IMG/VR virus record: IMGVR_UViG_3300024351_000023
Location: 1 to 64,000 of that record
From: a virus
Strand: one strand, 5' to 3'
DNA length: 64,000 bases
Positions 47,601 through 52,900 of this stretch are shown here, in pieces. The notes below the pieces were generated by a model. That model was not told the origin of the DNA and did no database searches. It saw only the letters and a program-made list of their open reading frames with translations. Position numbers and translations under genes: made by a program. Every line of letters starts with the position of its first letter. Within the stretch, counting starts at the first letter, position 1.

Positions 47601-48170
47601 ACCACTAAATCCTCTAGTACAATTATTAAATGTTGTGCTTGTCTTATCCGAATATAATATGATCTCAGAATCTATTTGAATTATGCCATTTTTTTCTGGA
47701 AATCCATAAGTTGATTCTACTGTTACTGTTAAATCGGTAAAATCAACATCACTTTTTAAAAATGTCGTTGATTTAGATTCTGAAGAAAATTCTAAGATAT
47801 CTCCTGGAACAGCAGGTAACACAAAAGATACTGATAATCCATCAGTTGCAAAATAATCAATGTCTTTTTGTAACTTCAGACCATTTTTATAAACAATAAG
47901 ATCTTCTGGAGAATAACCAGTAGAAATTACAAAATAATTTTCTGGAGACTGTGGTTTTATTGTTACGACACGGTTAAATAAACTATCATACAGTTTGTCA
48001 ATTTTTAAATACTGATCAATGTTTTGGAGAATATCTAAAGTTCCTCCCTGAGACTCAACTGAGTTATAATATTCTTTTAAAAACTCACTGACAAGAGGAT
48101 ATTCCTCTTGCACAAAGTCTGGAAGTTGATTCTGTACGATTGAACTGATTTTAACTCGTGTATCTTTCAT
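35688..48170 (-). CDS. Giant 4,160-aa repeat protein in the gp7 (baseplate wedge) position
   Basis: At 12.5 kb this is a fifth of the window. It sits exactly where T4 has gp7, between gp6 and gp8. The N-terminal about 100 residues (VQNQLPDFVQEEYPLVSEFL, KEYYNSVESQGGTLDILQNI) look like a conserved attachment domain. The rest is beta-repeat: six or more copies of a unit of the form NTIxxxxHxxxTGExVxYxS...GGLxxNxxYYVxxxDxxxIxLS (about 660, 890, 1000, 1740, 1900, 3040), at least a dozen GxGYTxxPxV repeats, three IDDEI/RG modules (about 165, 1630, 3180) and one YHYH-type domain (about 1290-1400; AYDGNPIYGPYGYD). Likely a wedge protein that also forms long side fibres. No late promoter separates it from gp6. 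Confidence 0.88.
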   Translation of the reverse strand: MKDTRVKISSIVQNQLPDFVQEEYPLVSEFLKEYYNSVESQGGTLDILQNIDQYLKIDKLYDSLFNRVVTIKPQSPENYFVISTGYSPEDLIVYKNGLKLQKDIDYFATDGLSVSFVLPAVPGDILEFSSESKSTTFLKSDVDFTDLTVTVESTYGFPEKNGIIQIDSEIILYSDKTSTTFNNCTRGFSGITSYHSSNNPDQLVFSTSSISTHTTNTKVLNLSSLFLKEFLFKIKKQLLPGFENRTFADGLNEKNFLLQAKDFYKSKGTDDSYKLIFKALFGEDVSVVKPRDFLLKPSDSKYRVSKQIVVESILGNPIDLENRTLYQDENDFHGKAYGSVSKVEKIVRQNKTYYVLSIDSDYNKDINVQGSIYGNFYIHPSTKNVSEIKQNQYFIDVDSTLGFPSYGELIFNVNGVDYKTKYSYKNINQFFITPLSDIIVPEGTDIKLNQYAYAYASDNSIIQVRITGVLSDLSYSILNSSMTKGDPIKTITLGYEAKGVLPNTWKFNVVNSYDVKEIKGPTASNITQNTFSYNITTYDDHNFSLGDSADLLSSGGIKLLYNVVGIDNEKSISIEGPKVENLNLRYTIQRKLKKPRFSNFKFINDSTANIQNVYIKDENNIYVAANSIPDYLNEDIQIKNTDIIFSGSFNQETLDLSSGNPNNLHGLYTGDAIIYIKNDESVVNSLDILGKVYYVKRIDNTKIKLSNSKSDLFKNKFVTVSGTVTDNIFRKLKFENASLSPQNYVKNITQSSTSGRNEETPVGPIGVFVNGVEAYNYKSDDKVYYGGIQSINVITGGENFDVINPPIAVVEDSLGIGASLITHVNGSLERIDVLDGGFDYVEEPVITITGGNGYGAYAKPNLTPFKHNVSFISDSSSGLVNLANNTIGFSSYHKFRDYENIVYLTYGSTAVGGLSTNAQYYASVQDAYNIKLHKTFNDAVSGINTIDLTSHGSGIHAFESVLTKRKISSINVIDSGFGYTNKQTFCSSSGINTSSNTIKIFDHGYESGEIVVYNSSETPVGGLSDNNSYYITKLNKDEFRLSLVGIATTNKDFYYRTNQYINFVSSGSSTHSFNYPEINVQITGKIGVSTLTGQNFNAKLQPIFRGSITNLFVKNPGVGYGSSEIINYERQPRITLGIGSGAQFSPIINNGRITEILVLNQGNSYTAPPNINILGIGTGAVLTPVINNGKIVEVKVVNGGSGFTTSSTYVNVVPSGQNFKCETKIKSWTINKVQQYLESKKVLDDDGIIDVSSYTINGSQYCHLYAPRKLRRSVFGIDYVNGKKTYVADLKLSNSREVTSYVHSPIIGWAYDGNPIYGPYGYDNPSGSGNIREMVSGYVYQPSSDRPNPISSGNRIYSEGFFVEDYQFNGSGDLDRHNGRFCITPEYPNGVYAYFATINNGPTETDGVFKNYKKPVFPYLIGNTFKSDSIQFNYDRSISQNTFDFVSEQLLRNTTPYKFTSNTSNYDFVFNPIKVKEPVSIVKSSTSGRISNIGIVTGGSGYKVGDLVRFNNFNSGGSDAYAHVSYVKGKSIKNISFASTSSQSVEFYPYDSTGKFIGFCTLPHSLFNKDIISISGLSTSSKDFDSLFEVGIRSDTLILSKSVGSSSATGIVTYFEVNGSLNFPNIRENDIYKIDDEKVRILSIDKLSSRIKVIREYDSTVGASHTATSVLYEQTRKFVVNSINGQNQNYNLNKTIYFDPKESLSIGSSSGASIGSTIYFSNPGAGITNIFVPTKTMYLPNHSLDTGTELIYSSNGGSPFYVSDDGSVNFQLADNQVLYATKISNDLVGISTYRVGLGSTGSFVGIDSSISASLLYFINIGSGVNHSFKTNYDNVLSGEIVKNTITVSTASSHGLSNGEVIYMNSLPGITTTITVKYNDKHRRLVINPVSFISSKVNITNNTINIPNHGYYTGQKIIYSSNTPIGGLLDNQIYYIVRFDKDRIKLSSSYYNSTKTIPEIIDFTSASFGTISLVNPELNVIPNQVVRFDLSDSSLSYIKDQNSYPAFDFKLYFDPSFSEEFKKTTDSSQFEIVKSGKIGSNAIVTLTTNNLNFDLYYSLVPIDLLSNSSIKKEIITDDEVRNNNKLSLTNSGYSGYHTILGVGQTTFKFNILTYPESLSYTESDGFFEYYTNSKNVTGCIEDLELRSGGRNYSSVPGITSVISNTGRGAIFNISSTDIGSIKKIEIDDIGFEYSADTTLRPSAKLPQILTINPSSTFKSVGVSSVGINYTLSPKLVVIDSYTNKVVTDIDLEYDILNKKVNILKNTDGIYDATPKILPVNNSNGIPVNNITFNSTTKDVTVELAVNFSYGQEFPLSIGDKILVESANIISSGSTSFRGYNSKNYNYELFTLTSVNPQYGGSGATVVYNLSNYLGVNENPGTFDEENSAAIIVPSKYFPIFDPVLEKGKFIKGEKVTSDSSYGNVLNWNQYSEQLKITSKDYFNTGVFIRGETSNTKGIITKIEDLIAIYSVDGSSVVNQGWEDEVGFLNNQFQVTPDNNYYQYFSYAIKSKVDYETWNKSIGNLNHTSGFKKFGDLVAESVDSGFTGISTVQDQGNFIGIADLVSEVDLNCINDYDLVKERVITIDSNYFSKEIAFSSISLQDELQSIGNRVLLVDDFSDQFSNIPKTDTYSNIESFVLSTIRAKKYVTYVRDKKFSGLRQICLVSLVQDELESYMLQYGKVSSNYDLGSFDFSILGSQGILRFYPINYTINDYDISVMSYSISDSVSSVGNTSLGNIATLESSRAVIPPSTTTTIVGIGSSYRSSKVLVELTASDGTYFEFSELTLIHDGTNVNITEYGRLSNANRLAYSGLDSIGTYSAYISGSVINLDFTPNVGVGTTYFANTLGISIGSTSSAVTSGNLTFNTGELKSTYTSILSSASPTETKISTYDTNHSGAYYFIVAEDTTNNRYKASEVVLVDDGGETYLLEYGTIETVSGSGIGTIGAGIGSTGTNLYFTADPNISVDVRVYQHAMRVVDTSNSFEFYNFNNANILSRFSSYEGTFNSVKKSFDLKHKETPIFQRRIDSSDTSIVNIENNTIRLPKHFFVTGEELVYNSGGGEKIGIATTTIAGIGTTDKVPSTVYAIKVNDLSIRLSASAENALKPIPEPLILTSVGIGTTHTFTSTKQNSKCLISIDNFIQSPIVSTSTTTTLSNLSQLNEETISLSGISSIFGGDLLKIDDEIVKVNSVGFGSTNVLLVSRGWMGTNPDDHSNGSLVTKIMGNYNIVDNTIHFIDAPYGNSPIGTITNRPDARDFTGITTRSTFSGRVFLRSGIENSNEDTYKTNYVFDSLDEQFSGVSTQFTLKSSGSNVSGLSTSGSSAVILINNVFQEPQRLGSINIFGDYKLEENSGITTIGFTGNISSTAYDINTSSIPRGGIIISVGSTQGFGYQPLVSAGGTSIVSSAGTISSISIGNTGSGYRSSLKYEIITKVSTTVGSGQTIIPIDNIDGVFGKLLFSSANTIGIGSVLVNVPIVSVGSTYITIGAASTTSQIISKDATALISLNSPMVGLVDVGVKTSSTGLLNYQFVGFATILSGHISNNVIITNPGSGYTTSNPPTVVFESPLNYSDIPLVYSGGYSGVGTQATIDIIVGQGSSVVNFEIKNLGYAYKVSELLTVPVGGLVGIPTDPTKPFRNFEITIDQVFSDQFSGWSIGDFQVIDKVENLFNGRRRNFPIKIDGIQTAIRSLSGSSIDVQSTLLVFINDILQVPGSGYIFNGGSIITFTEAPKEGDSCKIIFYKGTSQVDVVFADILESVKVGDNLRINGDSISLKENERLVTDIVSSDSVETNPYSDVGLSLDENLVRPVVWCKQTEDKIVNGKEVGKDRILYESLIQPTTNIIQNVSVGSTEIFVQNAKIFFDDLRENATVPYKTKILITSQDSLVGASATAVVSIAGTISAISLTNGGLGFTTSPSVTISSPTGIGSTCLVTSSISSGIVTSFTITNPGSGYTQSKPPYVLISYPSPKTEKIEDVTYEGDFGIIVGVQTTSVGIASTGIIFDLFVPTESYLRNTNINVGVATTGISGIKTDYYFTIFNSNIGYGITSLDSSSSIVGVGTSCLDNVYKVASVSIAQTSVPGIGVTNVSRVIVSVLGYNGLSGMGYSAFYGEYSWGKINTTVRKRPKSFTSYTNNGISGLSTSAVIQRINPLRYVGYSTTLQ

Positions 48171-48171
48171 G

Positions 48172-50085
48172 TTATTCTCTTATAATTACTCCGTTACTGT
48201 AACTTGTAGTTTTTGTATAAGATGATCCTGATGGATCATCTCCAGAAGAAATTCTATCTGGCAAAGTTTGTATTGACACATTATCAATACTTAGATTTAA
48301 ATATAAATCCTGTAAACCTATAACATCGTTTGATTCTGGTATTGCAGATATTTCTATTACAGGTTCACCTCCACTTTCTTTAGATGTTCCGACAATGTTA
48401 ATAGCATTTAAGTAAATTTCTCCCTTTACATAATCAATTGAACCTGCATTTGAATTTACTATTCTATAAGATTGAGCAGAGTCTAGATAAAATAAGAAAA
48501 TAGTTCCAGTTAAACCGTTTGATAAGGGTGAATCACTTAAATAGACCGTCTGAGCAATACCAGGAACGGTAAATCCAGAAGATTTAATGTTAAATCCATT
48601 AAGATTTTTTATATGAAATTGGTTACCAAAACATATTTCATAAGTCGCTAAACTATTTAACACAGATTTTAAATCACGCCTCATTTCAACTTTTGTTATA
48701 TTTGAAGTAATAGATTCGTGACTATCATCAATTAATTTTAAAAATTTGCTATATTTGAATCTAGCTCCATATCGATTTAATTCAGTTGATTTTGCATATT
48801 TGTTTATATTTTGATAAACTACATTATTGATATACTCCGAAGATGGTGCGATGTTATTGTCGTAATAAATTGTTGAATTAATCTCAAGTATAAGATATTT
48901 TAAGTCTTTTATTTCTGGAATTATTCCAGCCACAGAATATTTTTTAAGTTTCTGTTTGATATTGTCTTTTACACCATTTGGAACAAAAAATCCATTTTGA
49001 GGTTTAATTGTAATAAAAACTTTTCCATATTCTGGTGGATTTAAATCTTCCCCACCATATACAGAAATAGATTCTGCTTCAGGATAAATTTGTGAGACTA
49101 TTGCTTCATAATCATTTGCTGTGACTGCCCTATTCTGCGATGCATAAACCCTTGGGGCATATTTTTTGATAGAATCAATAGACTCTATCTCTTTACCACC
49201 ACTTCCAGCGGTATTAGTGCTTATCAATGATATTTCGCTTAAAACAATAAATCCATTATTGTCTACAATATTTCCACTAAAAACAAAAGATGATACTCCA
49301 TTTGCAGACTCACCTTTAGTCACAACATATGAAATATCAACAATGTTTCCGCTGATCAATTTTCTACCAAAAATTCCATCACCAAATAAAAGTTCATATC
49401 TTTGATCTTCTATTTCTTGAATAAAAAAGACTCTAGAATCTGCATTGATATTTAAAATATTATCTGATTGAATATATTTTTTTCTTGGACCGAGTTCGCC
49501 GTCACGAACCTCAACTCTAATTAAGGAAGAATCGATATCAGAATTGTTTAAAATATACTTTTGATTTGGATTTAATGAGTCAACAGTATATTTTTCTGTG
49601 ATATATGTACCTTCATATATGCTTATGTTACTAAATTCTGCAATTCCATTTATAACAGGAACTGTTATGTCATCAGGAATTGAAAAAACATAATTTTCTG
49701 ATCCAAAAGATGACACCGAAGTAGCGACAATTCCTTTTTTCAGTGTCAATGCAACAGGTTTTTGTGGAGAAGAACTAGTTGAGGTATCGACAAAGAAAGA
49801 AATATTAGCTCTTGATGCTATTTTAGATCTGGGGATATATCCAATGCTTCTTGCAATTGATACCACATTTTCTCTAAGAGTGGCACTATCAATAAAAACC
49901 TCATTGCTAACCATGTTAGCATTATATGAGGAAATATATGTATTATATGCAAGTATATCTAAGATTACTGATAGATTCGATCCTTCAAAATCGTAATCAG
50001 TAAAATTTGAATTCGATCTAAGGTAATCCTTAATCGAAGTCTTAATTTGATCAAAATCTAGATTGGTAAAGTTAACTAGTGCCAT
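48172..50085 (-). CDS. 6: gp6 baseplate wedge protein
   Basis: Central ring protein of the contractile baseplate (related to gpJ of P2-type tails). Seen: NLDFDQIKTSIKDYLRSNSN, DYDFEGSNLSVILDILAYNT, NMVSNEVFIDSATLRENVVS and YAPRVYASQNRAVTANDYEA, all recognisable gp6 motifs; 637 residues against 660 in T4. It follows gp25 by 3 bases and precedes the giant protein by 1 base, so the three are surely one operon. Confidence 0.97.
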   Translation of the reverse strand: MALVNFTNLDFDQIKTSIKDYLRSNSNFTDYDFEGSNLSVILDILAYNTYISSYNANMVSNEVFIDSATLRENVVSIARSIGYIPRSKIASRANISFFVDTSTSSSPQKPVALTLKKGIVATSVSSFGSENYVFSIPDDITVPVINGIAEFSNISIYEGTYITEKYTVDSLNPNQKYILNNSDIDSSLIRVEVRDGELGPRKKYIQSDNILNINADSRVFFIQEIEDQRYELLFGDGIFGRKLISGNIVDISYVVTKGESANGVSSFVFSGNIVDNNGFIVLSEISLISTNTAGSGGKEIESIDSIKKYAPRVYASQNRAVTANDYEAIVSQIYPEAESISVYGGEDLNPPEYGKVFITIKPQNGFFVPNGVKDNIKQKLKKYSVAGIIPEIKDLKYLILEINSTIYYDNNIAPSSEYINNVVYQNINKYAKSTELNRYGARFKYSKFLKLIDDSHESITSNITKVEMRRDLKSVLNSLATYEICFGNQFHIKNLNGFNIKSSGFTVPGIAQTVYLSDSPLSNGLTGTIFLFYLDSAQSYRIVNSNAGSIDYVKGEIYLNAINIVGTSKESGGEPVIEISAIPESNDVIGLQDLYLNLSIDNVSIQTLPDRISSGDDPSGSSYTKTTSYSNGVIIRE

Positions 50086-50088
50086 TTA

Positions 50089-50490
50089 TTATCGTGTTGG
50101 TTGTAATGCAAATGATAACTGTTGAGGAGATACATCAATACCAACTATGTAATATTTAATAGTTACATTAAATTCATAATTATCATAATTTGGAGCAACA
50201 TTAACCTCTATTAAATTTACTCTGGGTTCATAATTTCGAATTGAAGATTCAATTTGATCTTTTACTATAGAAGCACTGATATCATCAATGTTTTCAAATA
50301 GAGACTGATTTACATTAGAACCTAAATTTGGTTCAAAAAATCTTTCTCCAGGTTGAGTTGCTATTAGATTACGAACAGATCGAGCAATAGCATTTTCATT
50401 TTTAATCGCAATTAAATCGTAGTTCAGGGGATTAACCTGAAAGGATAAACTAATATCTTTAAATGATTTGCTTATCCTTTCAGAAGGCAT
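50089..50490 (-). CDS. 25: gp25 baseplate wedge protein
   Basis: 133 residues (T4: 132) of the gp25/lysozyme-like baseplate family: DLIAIKNENAIARSVRNLI, TQPGERFFEPNLGSNVNQSL and VNPLNYDL at the expected places. It joins the wedge to the sheath. First gene of the long baseplate operon and preceded by a late promoter core. Confidence 0.96.
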   Translation of the reverse strand: MPSERISKSFKDISLSFQVNPLNYDLIAIKNENAIARSVRNLIATQPGERFFEPNLGSNVNQSLFENIDDISASIVKDQIESSIRNYEPRVNLIEVNVAPNYDNYEFNVTIKYYIVGIDVSPQQLSFALQPTR

Positions 50491-50512
50491 GAAAAAAGTA
50501 ATAATTCTATCT

Positions 50513-50519
50513 TATTTAT
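50513..50519 (-). promoter_or_regulatory. Late promoter core upstream of gp25
   Basis: ATAAATA on the minus strand (AGTGATAAATAAG), touching the TGA stop of the 84-aa gene. Likely start of the gp25-gp6-giant protein transcript. Confidence 0.7.
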
Positions 50520-50773
50520 CACTGATTTTTGGTTTCATAAAGGGGTTCTGTGCCATATTCCCAGTCATCGTAGTCAGAATCATTGCGAATTTTTGAGTGA
50601 ATTTCATTTTGGTGGTAAAAATCATGCTTTTTGGGTGTCAGATCATCACTTGCGATTTCACGAAGCATTTTTTGCTTAGTAATTTTAGTTTCCCACCCAT
50701 ATTCACTTGACAAATACTCTGTTCCCCACTCATTTTTCATGAAATTTTGGTCTTTATCGACTTTTTTGGTCAT
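50519..50773 (-). CDS. Hypothetical protein, 84 aa
   Basis: Acidic, aromatic-rich small protein (KNEWGTEYLSSEYGWETK, DSDYDDWEYGTEPLYETK) with a DxYDDWEYG-type tail. I do not recognise it. The two similar YGWE/WEYGTE elements suggest a short internal repeat. It lies between the small-gene group and gp25; a 7-bp hairpin sits just upstream, next to its AGGAG ribosome site. Confidence 0.7.
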   Translation of the reverse strand: MTKKVDKDQNFMKNEWGTEYLSSEYGWETKITKQKMLREIASDDLTPKKHDFYHQNEIHSKIRNDSDYDDWEYGTEPLYETKNQ

Positions 50774-50783
50774 TTTTTTGCTC

Positions 50784-50801
50784 CTGATTTGTTAAAATCA
50801 G
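50784..50801 (-). other. Hairpin abutting the ribosome site of the 84-aa gene
   Basis: On the minus strand CTGATTT/AAATCAG pairs around a 4-base loop; the last base of the 3' arm is followed at once by GAG, so the AGGAG ribosome site overlaps the foot of the stem. It could tune translation. No T-run follows, so it is not a typical terminator. Confidence 0.45.
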
Positions 50802-50818
50802 AACTTTTTACGGGGTTG

Positions 50819-51022
50819 CTATCCCGAATTGTTATTATGTCGATGTAAAGTATAATTTTTTTGAATTCTAATATCGGAATTCTTAAAGGTCCAACATTCC
50901 CCACTACTATCTAGAAAAACAACCCACTCAAGATCATGTTCTTGAGATCGATCAATTACAAAAAAAGCCCAACCTTTACCCTTTGGAGTAAAGACTGGGA
51001 TTTGAGGGTTAAGTTGAATCAC
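50819..51022 (-). CDS. Conserved small cyanophage protein, 67 aa (GTG start)
   Basis: Reads (M)IQLNPQIPVFTPKGKGWAFF, then VIDRSQEHDLEWVVFLDSSG and KNSDIRIQKN, a beta-rich small protein that I recall from many cyanophages without function. The start is GTG, overlapping the TGA of the upstream 46-aa gene (GTGA), a typical coupling arrangement, and no better ATG exists. Confidence 0.8.
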   Translation of the reverse strand: MIQLNPQIPVFTPKGKGWAFFVIDRSQEHDLEWVVFLDSSGECWTFKNSDIRIQKNYTLHRHNNNSG

Positions 51023-51159
51023 CTACCTTGACCGCGATACTTTTTCTTTCGTCCGTTACGAGAGGTTGCACTCAATAGTGTGCGAGGAGAACGCCCTTGA
51101 CGGGTTTTCTTTGGTGCTCCTGGTTCAAAAATAGTCTTATTAGATCCACCCTTTGCCAT
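51019..51159 (-). CDS. Small very basic protein, 46 aa
   Basis: Begins MAKGGSNKTIFEPGAPKKTR and ends GRKKKYRGQGR. About a third of the residues are Lys or Arg. Similar short basic proteins with the PGAPKKTRQG-type start are common in cyanophages. A GGAGG ribosome site precedes the ATG. Nucleic-acid or ribosome binding is plausible from charge only. It overlaps the next gene by 4 bases. Confidence 0.78.
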   Translation of the reverse strand: MAKGGSNKTIFEPGAPKKTRQGRSPRTLLSATSRNGRKKKYRGQGR

Positions 51160-51312
51160 TTAGATTTCCTCCATTTCAATTAAATTAGGATCAATATCTT
51201 CTCCAGAGAAATAATCCTCAGAGAGATCTTGTAGAATCTCACTACACTCTTCCATAGTGAGATTCATGTAAATTTTACGCCCTTTATATAAAAGATTGTA
51301 GTGTTTTTCCAT
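51160..51312 (-). CDS. Small acidic protein, 50 aa
   Basis: Frame from the ATG at 51312: MEKHYNLLYKGRKIYMNLTM, then EECSEILQDLSEDYFSGEDI. The YKGRxIYxxLTxEE pattern is one I know from several cyanophages; function unknown. Its ATG overlaps the stop of the glycosyltransferase-like gene (TAATG) and its stop abuts the next ATG. Confidence 0.78.
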   Translation of the reverse strand: MEKHYNLLYKGRKIYMNLTMEECSEILQDLSEDYFSGEDIDPNLIEMEEI

Positions 51313-52079
51313 TAGATTACGCGAGTTTTTTCATGACCTACTCTAATCCGAGGATCGCACCAGATTTCAAAGCCTTCTTCTTTTGCATCAAGACAGAAAG
51401 AAACATCCTCTCCACACATATCCTGAACTTTACCAGACTCAAAGACTTGCATCTTCGGAGCAAACCAAGGATACTCAAGATTCTCAAAGACACCCTTCTT
51501 AATCAGAACCCAACCAAATCCAGTGTAATCAACAGTAAATGGTTTCCGACGCTTTGAGATAGACTCAACGGTTTCATGATTCATTACTCCACCGTTCTTA
51601 CGGAAATCATCCTCTTCCAACCAGTGTGCGACAGAGGTTGTGTGACCATCCTCAGTTGCATACCATCCTGCAACAATTTCCTTCTCTTCACCTTCCTCAT
51701 TGAGAGCAAGATCACAGAGTTGCCAGAATTTGTTAGTGTCAAAAACAATATCACTATCAATCCAAAGTTGATAATCATATTGTAGTTTTCCATCCCAAGG
51801 AATTTGCTTCGGACCTCTGAGAACATTTGCACCGAGTACTTTACAGCGAGCAAAGTTTACCATCGATGAGTAATCCTGAGAAATCTGAATACTCATTCCA
51901 TTCTGAACCATGTCAAAACAAAGTTGTACAAATGCTTTCAGAAAAATAAAAGAACATCCTCGACCAGGGAGACAAAAAACAATTGACTTCCCTTTCATTC
52001 TCTCTTTAATTGCATCAATATCCCATTCTTGTTCTTTGGGTTTTGGTGCATTTGCTTTAACTGTGAATCCTTTTGCCAT
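51312..52079 (-). CDS. Glycosyltransferase-like protein (GT-A fold)
   Basis: 255 residues with a DxD-type metal/nucleotide-sugar motif WIDSDIVFD (D108-D110), preceded by a strand-helix pattern IVFCLPGRGCS and followed by VAGWYATEDG, VDYTGFGWVLIKKG and GEDVSFCLDAKEEGFEIWCD (the usual late-domain acidic motif). This family is widespread in cyanophages; the acceptor (DNA base, virion or host surface) is unknown. A sigma70-type promoter lies 24 bases upstream, suggesting early expression, which would fit DNA or host modification better than virion decoration. Confidence 0.8.
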   Translation of the reverse strand: MAKGFTVKANAPKPKEQEWDIDAIKERMKGKSIVFCLPGRGCSFIFLKAFVQLCFDMVQNGMSIQISQDYSSMVNFARCKVLGANVLRGPKQIPWDGKLQYDYQLWIDSDIVFDTNKFWQLCDLALNEEGEEKEIVAGWYATEDGHTTSVAHWLEEDDFRKNGGVMNHETVESISKRRKPFTVDYTGFGWVLIKKGVFENLEYPWFAPKMQVFESGKVQDMCGEDVSFCLDAKEEGFEIWCDPRIRVGHEKTRVI

Positions 52080-52102
52080 AAGTAAAAATAACCTTCAGAT
52101 CA

Positions 52103-52132
52103 ATTTTATCAGTCTATATATGCTTTTGTCAA
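52103..52132 (-). promoter_or_regulatory. sigma70-type promoter for the glycosyltransferase-like gene
   Basis: Minus strand: perfect TTGACA (52132-52127), 18-base spacer, TAAAAT (52108-52103), 24 bases before the ATG at 52079. The -35 overlaps the stop codon of the upstream 64-aa gene. Confidence 0.75.
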
Positions 52133-52323
52133 TGCGAAGAATTCAATAATACTTCCTTATTCAAACAAAGTTCTTCATAACTTAAATCATCCTTTGTAAG
52201 GTCCAAATCAAGAAGATCAACCATTCTGTGCATCATTTCCCAGGTCTCAGAAAACTTATTCTCTGATAAACTGTGATAGACGCACCGACCCTTTGCGTAT
52301 ATGTGATAAACCTTTTCAGTCAT
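52129..52323 (-). CDS. Conserved small cyanophage protein, 64 aa
   Basis: Reads MTEKVYHIYAKGRCVYHSLS, then FSETWEMMHRMVDLLD and KDDLSYEELCLNKEV. I recall proteins with the YHIYxKxxC start and DLSYEEL element from cyanophages and pelagic phages; function unknown. Weak GGA ribosome site. It is followed at once by the promoter of the glycosyltransferase-like gene. Confidence 0.78.
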   Translation of the reverse strand: MTEKVYHIYAKGRCVYHSLSENKFSETWEMMHRMVDLLDLDLTKDDLSYEELCLNKEVLLNSSH

Positions 52324-52355
52324 AAAAATATTTCCGGAATTTTTTCAGTCTCTTT

Positions 52356-52499
52356 TTAGTTTGTAGCCGCATTATATATCAGAACTATCAAAAATCCAAC
52401 GGGGAGGAATACAATTTTTCCCATTGTCTTTGGATATCTGATCATCCACCCCGCAAGAATAACTCTCCAGAAATTCCAGTATGGCGTAGATCTTCTCAT
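52356..52499 (-). CDS. Small membrane protein, 47 aa
   Basis: Start chosen at the ATG at 52499 (MRRSTPYWNFWRVILAGWM), which overlaps the stop of the preceding 38-aa gene (ATGA); a longer in-frame extension to 52541 only reads that gene in another frame. Residues 30-45 (IVFLPVGFLIVLIYNA) form one transmembrane segment, with a first amphipathic or membrane-touching helix at 8-22. Similar tiny membrane proteins ending IYNAATN occur in cyanophages; role unknown. Confidence 0.72.
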   Translation of the reverse strand: MRRSTPYWNFWRVILAGWMIRYPKTMGKIVFLPVGFLIVLIYNAATN

Positions 52500-52612
52500 T
52501 TTTTCTTTTTGCGTTTTCTCGAAGCATTCTTTTGGGCACAAGTTCTTCCCGCACCTTTTGCTTTGTTCTTATTAGGGCGACTTTTACCGTTCTTATGAAT
52601 CCATCCAAACAT
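52496..52612 (-). CDS. Tiny basic protein, 38 aa
   Basis: Frame from the ATG at 52612: MFGWIHKNGKSRPNKNKAKG, ending ASRKRKKKK. It has a strong CGGAGGT ribosome site eight bases upstream and overlaps the membrane-protein gene by 4 bases, which is why I accept it despite its size. Half the residues are basic. No known function. A competing 98-aa frame (52372-52668) lacks such a ribosome site and overlaps both genes. Confidence 0.65.
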   Translation of the reverse strand: MFGWIHKNGKSRPNKNKAKGAGRTCAQKNASRKRKKKK

Positions 52613-52703
52613 TTGAAATACCTCCGGAAAATTTTTATGCGTTTGATACTTATAGGTCGATTTGTCACCTCTGTAGGTTAGGGTAGTTTGCTTTTTTTAA
52701 TAA

Positions 52704-52724
52704 GGGGGGGGGGGCGCAACGCCC
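52704..52724. repeat. Run of 11 G with adjoining GC hairpin
   Basis: Plus strand: eleven consecutive G (52704-52714), then a hairpin GGGCG-CAA-CGCCC (52712-52724). In a roughly one-third GC genome this is a striking island. The rest of the 52613-52819 gap is AT-rich and holds no convincing gene. On the transcribed strand it lies in the leader of the 38-aa gene and would read as a C-run. Confidence 0.8.
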
Positions 52725-52819
52725 GCTTATAATAATAACAAACAACATAAAATCGCTGCTAATTCACTATACTGTCAAATCACGAATGTCGATATAAAGA
52801 ATTAACAACTCACAAAGTA

Positions 52820-52848
52820 ATTATAATACCTAACTGTTTAACAAACAA
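52820..52848 (-). promoter_or_regulatory. Candidate sigma70-type promoter upstream of the 38-aa gene operon
   Basis: Minus strand TTGTTT (52848-52843), 17-base spacer, perfect TATAAT (52825-52820). It follows the terminator of the next operon and would give a leader of about 200 bases containing the C-run and hairpin. The -35 matches consensus at only four or so positions. Confidence 0.5.
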
Positions 52849-52859
52849 AATACTTAAGA

Positions 52860-52888
52860 ACGGGGAGAAAGAATAACTAACTCCCCGT
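52860..52888 (-). terminator. Hairpin terminator after the 46-aa gene
   Basis: Minus strand stem ACGGGGAG/CTCCCCGT (8 bp) with a 13-base loop, 12 bases after the stop at 52901. The following sequence is T-rich but broken (TCTTAAGTATTTTG), so it is a moderate rather than ideal intrinsic terminator. Confidence 0.6.
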
Positions 52889-52900
52889 CCCAGTTTACTA

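Noticed and set aside
52372-52668. 98-codon minus-strand frame
   Set aside because: It overlaps two better frames that have a strong ribosome site (CGGAGGT) and an ATGA coupling; its composition looks like an out-of-frame reading of Lys-rich coding DNA.
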